Part shown: in pieces, positions 23,001 through 31,347 of the stretch
Layout of the letters: every line of letters starts with the position of its first letter
How positions within the stretch are numbered: position 1 is the first letter of the stretch
Source of the DNA: Nemopilema nomurai
Taxonomy: Eukaryota > Cnidaria > Scyphozoa > Rhizostomeae > Rhizostomatidae
DNA length: 64,000 nt
Direction: 5' to 3'
NCBI GenBank assembly: GCA_003864495.1
Contig: ML133482.1
Coordinates: 183,365-247,364 of the forward strand
Translations under genes and position numbers: made by a program
Notes under the pieces: model-generated
The model's input: the letters and a program-made list of their open reading frames with translations, nothing else
Told to the model about the DNA's origin: nothing
The model's database searches: none

Positions 23001-26000
23001 TGTTTGCTTACCAGGTTGGCACAAAGCACCTGCTTGTAAGAATTACTGTGTTCCCAGGACGATACCAATGGTCACTACACTTGTACAGTGAATGGGTCGC
23101 ATATTTGCTTACCAGGTTGGCACAAAGCACCTGCTTGTAAGAATTACTGTGTTCCCCAGGACGATGATACCAATGGTCACTACACTTGTACAGTGAATGG
23201 GTCGCATATTTGCTTACCAGGTTGGCACAAAGCACCTGCTTGTAAGAATTACTGTGTTCCCCAGGACGATGATGCCAATGGTCACTACACTTGTACTGTG
23301 AATGGGTCGCATATTTGCTTACCAGGTTGGCACAAAGCACCTGCTTGTAAGAATTACTGTGTTCCCCAGGACGATGATGCCAATGGTCACTACACTTGTA
23401 CTGTGAATGGGTCATATTTGCTTACCAGGTTGGCACAAAGCACCTGCTTGTAAGAATTACTGTGTTCCCCAGGACGATGATACCAATGGTCACTACACTT
23501 GTACTGTGAATGGGACGCATATTTGCTTACCAGGTTGGCACAAAGCACCTGCTTGTAAGAATTACTGTGTTCCCCAGGACGATGATACCAATGGTCACTA
23601 CACTTGTACTGTGAATGGGACGCATATTTGCTTACCAGGTTGGCACAAAGCACCTGCTTGTAAGAATTACTGTGTTCCCCAGGACGATGATACCAATGGT
23701 CACTACAATTGTACTGTGAATGGGTCACATATTTGCTTACCAGGTTGGCACAAAGCACCTGCTTGTAAGAATTACTGTGTTCCCCAGGACGATGATACCA
23801 ATGGTCACTACACTTGTACTGTGAATGGGACGCATATTTGCTTACCAGGTTGGCACAAAGCACCTGCTTGTAAGAATTACTGTGTTCCCAGGACGATGAT
23901 ACCAATGGTCACTACACTTGTACTGTGAATGGGACGCATATTTGCTTACCGGTTGGCACAAAGCACCTGCTTGTAAGAATTACTGTGTTCCCCAGGACGA
24001 TGATACCAATGGTCACTACACTTGTACTGTGAATGGGACGCATATTTGCTTACCAGGTTGGCACAAAGCACCTGCTTGTAAGAATTACTGTGTTCCCCAG
24101 GACGATGATACCAATGGTCACTACACTTGTACTGTGAATGGGTCACATATTTGCTTACCAGGTTGGCACAAAGCACCTGCTTGTAAGAATTACTGTGTTC
24201 CCCAGGACGATGATACCAATGGTCACTACACTTGTACTGTGAATGGGACCCGGGTGTGTCGTGAAGGCTGGTATGGAGAGCCAAATTGCACTGTTTATTG
24301 TGTTCCAAAAAGTGACAGCATAAACGGTCACTTCAATTGCTCCTTGAATGGATCGCGTATTTGCCAGACTGGTTGGTACAATGAACCACACTGCAATGTA
24401 TCTTGCGAACCAAAGGATGATGAAATTTATGGACACTACAACTGCACGAGAAAAGGCGAGCGACTATGCAAGGAAAATTGGTACATTCTTCCCAACTGCA
24501 CACAGTACTGTAAACCACGATCCAGTCTGAGTGGGAATTTTCTGTGTGCGAACAATGGCACTCATGTATGTAGAAAAGACTGGTACACTCTTCCGAACTG
24601 CACTAGATTTTGCCGGCCACATAATGATTCTAGTGGCCATTTTGCCTGTTCCAGCGAAGGTAGTAGACTCTGTCATGAAAACTGGCATGGTCCAACTTGT
24701 AACACCTACTGCAAGCCTCAAAACGATATCTTTGGGCATTACACTTGTGACAAGAATGGATCACGCATTTGCCTTAAAAACTGGTTCAAAGGACCATACT
24801 GTACAGTATATTGTGAGCCACGAAATGATGCATATGGTCACTACACTTGTGACATGGCTGGAGAACGCGTTTGTGCCAACAACTGGTACCAGCTTCCAAA
24901 CTGCACACGCTATTGCGTGGAAACTGAAGGTACGCATTATAACTGCACTAGTGAAGGCGAGAAAGTGTGCCATGCTGGTTGGTACAGCAAAGAGGGAGGT
25001 GTTTGCACCAACTATTGCTGGCCACAACGAAGCAACCAAACAGGTTATTACGATTGCAGTTCTAATGGCGAAAAACGCTGTTTACTTAATTGGTATGGCG
25101 AGAATTGCACTGCATATTGCGAATCAAGCAGTGATGATGAACAAGGCTTTTTCAACTGCACTTCAACAGGAGAGAAGAGATGCGCGGAGAACTATTATGG
25201 TGCAAATTGTAATATTTCCTGTATCGCACGGGATGACATAACCGGCCACTATACGTGCAACTCTGAAAATGGAGACAAGAGATGCATGTCTGGATGGGCA
25301 GGCATCTACTGCGATGAGACCAAGTTATTGCCAGCATCAACTGTCGATTTGCATTCAATACCTTTCATTATGACGTCATCAAGCTCCTTTGGCGACGATT
25401 ACAAAACAATTGCTGGAAGCTCAGTTTCGGTGTCCATCTCGTTAATAAAAATAGTTGCTTCGACCACTTTTATGGTGCAAAAAAATGCAAGCACTGTTAA
25501 ATCAATGTCCGTATTCAACACAATGAAGCTGCCCTTAACGAGTTTGTCTCTAAAGAGTCAAGCAGCGACATCAGTCGAAAGCATTACCACAAAAAAGGAA
25601 ATCGTTCCATCAACGGCCAGAAGCTTCGGTACAATAATACACACAGACACAAGCATACTAACAACAGTAGTAAAACGGTCAACATCAACAGTGAAAAAAC
25701 TAAGCAGCACAATATCAAATACAGCTTCGTCTATTTCGATATCCATCAAATCCAATCCTGCATCAGCAAGCTTTGCATTAGAGAACATCACATCGGTGTC
25801 AATATTAGCTACTATTGGTCCCGACTCAGGAAGTGCCAAAGGGACAGACACTTTAGAATGGCTCACAACGTCAAATGAAGGAATAGCTATAATGTCTGGC
25901 AGTGGAGTGGTGCTACTAATTCTAATTGCTCTTGCTGTGGCTCTTTACTTTTTTGCAAGGTTTGTCTCTTCAGTTCTTTTTGTCTCTTCAGTTTTGATTG

Positions 26001-27443
26001 AAGCTCATTGTTGTGCAGCAGTGAATGTATGCAGTGGACTTTCAGAAGGACTGTACACTGCGCTATTATTTGATAAGAATTAAAGCTAGGTAGAAAGTGG
26101 GAGAAAATTTAAGTTTAATCACGAACCACGAATAACCAATCAATTTGAGACTTATCATCGTGTTCTCTGCCTTCCTAGAGAGGGCGTGGAGAGGAAAAGT
26201 ACCCTCTTTACCTAAGCAAGGAAGGCAGACTGGATTTTTGAGATCAGAAACGCTTGATTTAAGGGTGAATTTCCCTTCCGTAAGTCTAAAGGAAATATAT
26301 TATTGAACGGCCTCTCGACTTTCATGCGCCGTTTACACTTAGTCGTGCGCAATGGTGAACTGAGTAAAGGTCTTCATTGAGCTAGTAATAGGAGAGAGGG
26401 GATAACAAATCGCCCAAATAAAGTGATATCAAAATTATTAAGTGTTGGGAATTTTTGCTACTCTAGAGTAATCAGAGCGAAAAGACAACTCTTGCAAAAC
26501 GCTAATTTGAACAAATGCTTTGTGGTACAAAACTTCACAATGGCTAGAAAATGCGGAACTAGTTTTCGCATACTTAAAGTACTTTTTTTCGTCCAACACT
26601 CCTCAGAGTATGCAAACGTCGGAAGATAACCAAAAACTGACCTAATAAATAGCCAGATGCGGATATTTTGAAAAACGCTAATTTTGAAATAACAAAGGTA
26701 TTGGAATTCGAGTTTTTATGCAAACGTCGTTACTCCTTGTGTGAAAATTACTCTGTCTCTTATTGTAGGCCCGCAAAAAGACCTAGAGCGAAGTCGGAGC
26801 AGACTCACAACATACCGTTTACCAATTTAGAGCACGCTGGCAAGAAAAAGTCCAGTTTGTAAGCATACAACAGCATGCATTTTCTTCAATGATTTCCTCT
26901 TTTGTCTGTTAGTGCCCGATCGCACCCTATTCCGTGGTACCTTGATATCTCTTCTTCAAAAGCATTACTGCCTAGGGCTCTACTAATTGTAGTCTGTTTT
27001 GGCATACTGTGTGATCATGTTTGACTTCTTACAAGCAAACTTCATGTCATGGAAGCACAGTTTTTATAGAAATTTATTTACAAGATTCACAGCAGCAGAA
27101 GTATGTTTAGATGAGGAAAATTAGTGCCTATCAGATTTCCATCATTTGAGTTATAAATTGCCTTTCTAGCATCAAAGAAATGGAAAAAAGGAAGTTGTAT
27201 GACAACGATGACATGGATTACGCAATGTTGACAACGCAGCACCCGATGAGCTTCAAAAACACCCTCTTCAACGAGGAGTCCCAACTAGTGTCCGCTGGGT
27301 CCCCCGAATTCTCTCCAGCTAATGCAAAAAGAACTGACAAAACTGGTCAGAGAAAGCAAACAGTGACAAGAATATCAGTAAGAAGTGGATCAATGACTGG
27401 GTACCAAAACCCAATGATAGGTGACAGGGACAGTAACTTCTAG
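20039..27443 (+). CDS. Notch-ligand-like membrane protein with about 33 tandem DSL units
   Basis: Five exons with matching phases: 20039-20092, 20692-20970, 21673-25959, 26769-26858, 27170-27443 (stop TAG). Exon 1 encodes an 18-residue signal peptide start (MNCKKLNLLFLLGILFLH). Exon 2 plus the start of exon 3 resemble the MNNL region of Delta/Jagged ligands. Then come a complete DSL start (CLQYYYGNTC) and 33 consecutive units of about 35 residues with the DSL hallmark GHYTC and a C-W-C tail, a Ser/Thr-rich stalk of about 185 residues, a TM helix (VVLLILIALAVALYFF), and a tail of about 120 residues starting with basic residues. Canonical EGF repeats are absent. The coding length plus 8 missing nt gives about 1,663 residues. 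Four indels in the near-identical units break the frame as written. Role: probably cell-surface adhesion or Notch-type signalling (inferred from the domains). Confidence 0.82.
21400..21545. repeat. Imperfect inverted repeat with poly-C / poly-G arms
   Basis: A C-rich run followed by CTAAAACAATGTTGG at about 21410-21436 is mirrored by a complementary G-rich stretch at about 21500-21540 in intron 2 of the DSL-array gene. It could be a decayed fold-back element. Confidence 0.5.
21868..25316 (+). repeat. Array of 33 DSL-core units (about 105 bp each)
   Basis: Each unit follows C-x(10-13)-C-x7-C-x(8-10)-C, as in YC..DDDTNGHYTC..NG.HIC..GW...AC. This matches cysteines 3-6 of a DSL domain; cysteines 1-2 exist only before unit 1. 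Units 1-8 and 23-33 are diverged (for example KPQNDIFGHYTC in unit 28). Units 9-22 (about 22725-24245) are nearly identical at DNA level, a recent expansion. Spacing between the paired cysteines fits the DSL disulfides C3-C4 and C5-C6 and not the EGF pattern. Confidence 0.88.
23040..23960 (+). other. Four frame-breaking indels inside the homogeneous DSL units
   Basis: Compared with neighbouring identical units: at about 23053 one C of CCCC and one GAT are missing (-4); at about 23412 two bases of GTCGCATAT are missing (-2); at about 23887 one C of CCCC is missing (-1); at about 23947 the A of TACCAGG is missing (-1). Net loss is 8 nt. No in-frame stop by substitution is seen in the array, and the flanking units and downstream exon read normally. 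Confidence 0.85.
25321..25959 (+). other. Ser/Thr-rich stalk and transmembrane helix of the DSL-array protein
   Basis: After the last unit cysteine the protein becomes rich in Ser and Thr with few aromatics, a mucin-like stalk likely to carry O-glycans. A hydrophobic helix (GVVLLILIALAVALYFFA) follows. The exon ends inside codon AG|G, with a donor at 25960. Reading through that donor would add a short tail to a stop at 26083, which I judge to be intronic. Confidence 0.75.
26769..26858 (+). other. Symmetric cytoplasmic-tail exon of the DSL-array gene
   Basis: A 90-nt exon, phase 2 in and phase 2 out, acceptor TATTGTAG, donor GTAAGC. It encodes a basic segment (RPAKRPRAKSEQ) just after the TM helix, a typical stop-transfer sequence. 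If the donor is not used, the frame ends two codons on (TAA at 26860) with a C-terminus KKKSSL. If the exon is skipped, exon 3 joins exon 5 in frame. Confidence 0.7.
27170..27443 (+). other. Terminal exon of the DSL-array gene
   Basis: Acceptor CCTTTCTAG, phase 2. It encodes about 90 polar residues (IKEMEKRKLYDNDDMDYA and onward) ending DRDSNF at TAG. There are many lysines, which in Notch ligands can be ubiquitylated for endocytosis (family knowledge). A short Ser-x-Phe C-terminus could be a weak PDZ ligand. Confidence 0.65.
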
Positions 27444-27811
27444 CGTTTGCTTTAAAATTTGGATTCCTCTTAAAAAGATTTTGTCACATACACTTGGTAT
27501 TAGCTTAAAGGCATTGAGTCATGATAAATGGAAAGCGTATACCCAAATTGCAAAAATTGCTGGGTCATTATAATAGCTTCGTTTATCTGATTGGATGTCA
27601 AGCAAACTGCACAGATGATGCTATAACATCGCATTTGATGTCTGATCACATGAAAGCTAATTCATCACAAGAAAACGGACAACAGCCCGTGGAAAACCTC
27701 AATTTACCATGACTCAATGCTTTTGAGTTACGTCATTTTCGAGTGCCACTTGAACTGCCGGTACTAGACATACTTTCGGACTGTTTGAAACAGGTACTGA
27801 GTCCTATAGTA
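27444..27811. other. 3' flank of the DSL-array gene
   Basis: Expected 3' UTR and terminator region. No clear AATAAA was identified. Confidence 0.4.
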
Positions 27812-28221
27812 AGCCTGGTTTCCATATAGTCGCTGAAGTCGCTGGAGTCCCCAGGATCGCTCAAGAATGAATTCAGTGACTCCAGCAACAGTCTGTCTCC
27901 ATTTGGTCGCTGAGTGTCGCTCGATTCCAGATCAACGCGGTCCAGAAATCTGGGCCTAGCAATTAAAATTGCGCGCGAGCATGCACTATGCTTTCTAGAA
28001 GTCGCTGACGGTCGCTGCCATGTTTCCATTAAAACATTTCTTTGGGTGCACTCAACCGTGGGTCGCTGAGATAGAACTTCAGCGATCCCAGCGACTGGGT
28101 TGTTGAGGGTCGCCAGCAAAATAAATTAGCATGTTTCCATAAAGTCGCTGGGGTCGCTGAACCCGTTTTTGAGCGATCCTGGCGACTCCAGCGACTTCAG
28201 CGACTATATGGAAAGCAGGCT
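27812..28221. mobile_element. 410-bp MITE with TIRs and internal GTCGCTG motifs
   Basis: The left end AGCCTGGTTTCCATATAGTC and the reverse complement of the right end match over more than 50 nt with few changes. GTA flanks both sides (27809-27811 and 28222-28224), a likely 3-bp target duplication. The interior repeats GTCGCTG and CAGCGAC many times and codes for nothing recognisable. It is a non-autonomous DNA element; the superfamily is not certain. Confidence 0.85.
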
Positions 28222-29982
28222 GTAGTCGTAACTACTTTGGCGTGGAGAGAACCCCTTTTATCCAAGTTACGCATGATATATCTAATCTCCGATTCGGGTT
28301 ACATGTTATCAGATCATAGAATGCATTCAAGCTTCCAAGGAAGGTGGGGCTAAGAACTTGATAATTGAGATATAGAAAGAAATCACCGAAAGTCTGCGGT
28401 AGATATTCTTCTTCAAGCTGGATTGCCTTTGAGCCTCGTAGAAATGGCAACACATGGGATATAAATTAGAGCAATGGCTTGTTATATATTACCACGACTG
28501 CAAGGTGAATAAGTACGACTTGGTGTACCATAGTTCCCGTCCATTGAACCATTCGAAGGCAGGAGCTCTTAATTAGAATATATAAGCCTATTTGCCTTTC
28601 TTGTGCAGGAATGGTTTATTTCTAAACCCCATAATATCTCATGACGTAAATTCATTGTTTTACAAAATATCTTTTCAACGCTACCAATTACCTCAGTAAA
28701 ATAGAGGCCAGTTGCCATGAAGATCAAACCAATCTGATTAATTCAAATTATTAATATGATCAGCAGGACTGTCTTAATTCTAAATTTCTTGATGTAGGAA
28801 ATTGTACATTTTCAAGTTTGTAAATAAATAGGGATAATTTTAATTATTTATATTGATTAAGTAAAATTCTCTTGGAAATGTCAACATACATCACGTTGTA
28901 CACTTCATAATTTCAGTATTCTTTTTGCAAGTCTGTTATCTGGGTTGTCAGGAATTTGTTCTAGTTCTCCCCGACAATTACTTCTCATAGCAATGAACTC
29001 ACAGAAGTTATCCGTTTATGATACTTCGCTATAATAGACTGCTCCACTCTCGCTAGTTTTTTACTTGATATCTTCCGTCTGTTTATATACTTTTGTATAT
29101 AAATTTCTGGCTAAGAATTGCTGATTAATAATGACTTATTTTGCATAATATTACGAAATGACCAAATATACCCCTTAGAGAATGTTCGCGATAAACCCTC
29201 TAAGTTTCTAGAAAGTTGTAAACAAAAACGAAAGCAAAATTGGGCTTTCTACGATATTATGATCAGCAACTACAATTGATAAGCAAGCATACTGGCACTC
29301 AAGATAATTATGTATTTCATACGCAATGTCTAGAAAGTTCTAACTGTTACTAGATTCTCGGCGACAGGGTATTCTCCTTTTGTGGTTATTATACAGGTTT
29401 GAAAGACCTCCTAAGATTTTGTAGTTGCTCTGATTTTTGAAAAATTGCCTGTGAAATGTACTGCTTCAATGCCATCTATCAGAGCGTACAGGCCGATATT
29501 GCTCCGTGGTTATTTTTGCTCTGTTGTCATTTACAAAAGAGCTGCTTGTTAAAATTCTCCAAAGATTTTACAGAACGAAATCTCTAGTTTAATGCATTGT
29601 TAGTGATGTACGAGTACTGCGGACTGTTTTCAGAGCCACGAGTAAATTGATTAACGAACTGACTTTGTCCCTGAACAAAAAACAAACATTAGCTTTGAGT
29701 TTACTAACAGGCTTATCCAGCAGGAAAATCTATTGTTTTACATAATGAATCAAGTTAATTGTTCGTTGAATGGATTTTTTCGAAAAACAAAGGTGTTAAA
29801 AAACAAGCAATATTAGATTCAAGGCAATCACCCAATCACCGCCTTTCTTTTTATAGACAGCAATGGAATAGAAAGGAGTGTTGAATGAATAGGTTTTTCC
29901 TTCTGTGAGCAATGCTGTAGGTTCTGGTCTCTCGCGGTCCCGCTTGGTCCAACGCTAACGATGACGGTGACATAAAGGCTGT
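28222..29982. other. Intergenic, no gene recognised
   Basis: AT-rich. It includes the region downstream of the minus-strand MFS gene, likely its 3' UTR, but no clear poly(A) signal. Confidence 0.45.
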
Positions 29983-31347
29983 CTAATTTAGATGCTTGTT
30001 CTTTGTCTCTACAACAACTGTCACTGCCATTACAAGAGCCACGGCAGTCAAACCATGCAACATGCCAAATGACAATGGAATGCTGGAATGGAACACGTAA
30101 ACGGCTATGAACTGCCCAAATAGAAGACCAATTTGGCCACAGGCTTCTGAAATCCCACACCCAAACGCCCTTACTCGAGTTGGAATTAGCTCTGCTCTGT
30201 AGACATAGACAACAATGTTAAGACTGCAAAATGACAACGAAAAGAGTATCGTCGCAATGACGAGATGCCATCCACGGATTTTCCAATAGAAGGGTACAAG
30301 GCAGCCTCCAGCGTACAAAAACAAAATGATAAATGCCACTCTTCTCGGGCATTTCTTTAAGAGCCAAAATGTCGGGAAAGCAGAGAAAAGAACCGCTATA
30401 ACCATTGCCCCACGATACTTATAAACAAGACCCTCAGAACACTTTTCGCATTGTGAAATTTCAGAATTCTCCCCAAACTGCATCGATCCGAATCGCATTG
30501 TGCCAGCCAGCGAATTAGAATAAAACTGCAAGAATGAGGCAAGTGCTATTCTCTTCATGACTCCGAAACCCGACAGCTCTTTTTCGTCGCCTTCTTTCAT
30601 CGAGTCGTTACCTTCTTCTGTGGTATCTGCAGAGTCATTTGAAGAGACTGACTCATACCCTGCACTGCAAGTAATTCGGCTACTTCTGGAAATCTTCTGC
30701 AAAATTTTCAACGCTTCATCTTCTCTTCCAGCAGATGCCAAAAACCTTGGTGATTCGGGCAAGAAAAAAACAGCAAATGCACCCAGTGCAATGGGTATCG
30801 TCTCCGCCAAAATGCCAAACCATCGCCATGTTAAATTCTCGAGGGAGACCATGCTAACGAGAATGCTGTACCCAGCTCCTGCACAAAATGCTAGTTCAAA
30901 CAAAGACATATATTTACGCTTTGAAATTGGTAAAAATTCCATGATATAAGTAAACGAGACCATAATACTGGAAGAAACCAAGCCAATCATCCCTCGAATC
31001 AGAGCCAAATAAAACACGCTCGAGGACAGCGCGTAGAGTAATGTCAAATAGGAATTGAACGTAAAGGCCAAGAGCATAACTCTGCGCCTGCCATATCTGT
31101 CCGATAATTTACCCAATATAATCGACCCTGCTATGTTGGTCGCTGCATCGGGTAGCACGAGCCATGCGGCATCCATGTATTTCAATCGCCACTGGCATCG
31201 TAGATATGGCTCGATGATTGCCAAAAATCCCGATGTTGAGGCATATGAAAACGGTCGTAAGGCTATGATGAAAAATGCGATTAAATGGAACTTTCTGAAG
31301 CCGATTTCTTCCAACATTCGATCAACGTTTAGATTCTCGTGTGCCAT
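29983..31347 (-). CDS. SVOP-like MFS transporter, complete and intronless
   Basis: 454 codons from ATG 31347 (MAHENLNVDRMLEEIGFRKF) to a stop at 29983. It is a full 12-TM major facilitator protein: the IGFRKF start, LGKLSDRYGRRR in loop 2-3, WRWF, LPESPRFLASAGREDEAL after TM6, an acidic central loop (about residues 230-265), and in the second half RAELIPTRVRAFGCG and a final VETKNKHLN resembling the ETKG ending of SVOP/SLC22/SV2 carriers. The closest recognisable relatives are SVOP-like proteins. They are expected in vesicle or plasma membranes; the substrate is unknown. The start is supported by alignment with the paralogue at 1-773, which begins at the same place relative to the first helix. 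Lack of introns in both suggests a retro-derived or ancestrally intronless family. Confidence 0.92.
   Translation of the reverse strand: MAHENLNVDRMLEEIGFRKFHLIAFFIIALRPFSYASTSGFLAIIEPYLRCQWRLKYMDAAWLVLPDAATNIAGSIILGKLSDRYGRRRVMLLAFTFNSYLTLLYALSSSVFYLALIRGMIGLVSSSIMVSFTYIMEFLPISKRKYMSLFELAFCAGAGYSILVSMVSLENLTWRWFGILAETIPIALGAFAVFFLPESPRFLASAGREDEALKILQKISRSSRITCSAGYESVSSNDSADTTEEGNDSMKEGDEKELSGFGVMKRIALASFLQFYSNSLAGTMRFGSMQFGENSEISQCEKCSEGLVYKYRGAMVIAVLFSAFPTFWLLKKCPRRVAFIILFLYAGGCLVPFYWKIRGWHLVIATILFSLSFCSLNIVVYVYRAELIPTRVRAFGCGISEACGQIGLLFGQFIAVYVFHSSIPLSFGMLHGLTAVALVMAVTVVVETKNKHLN

Noticed and set aside
22601..24308. Minus-strand open frames with repeated HRPGEHSNSYKQ
   Set aside because: Antisense shadows of the DSL array; no splice or start support.
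24531..25241. A 236-codon + strand frame inside the DSL exon
   Set aside because: Alternative frame of the real DSL-coding sequence, without the cysteine pattern.
25960..26083. C-terminal extension of the DSL-array protein read through its last long exon
   Set aside because: A donor at 25960 and a phase-matched downstream exon give a basic tail next to the TM helix, which fits much better.
27733..28119. 128-codon minus-strand open frame
   Set aside because: Lies within the MITE, low complexity, and crosses its terminal repeat.
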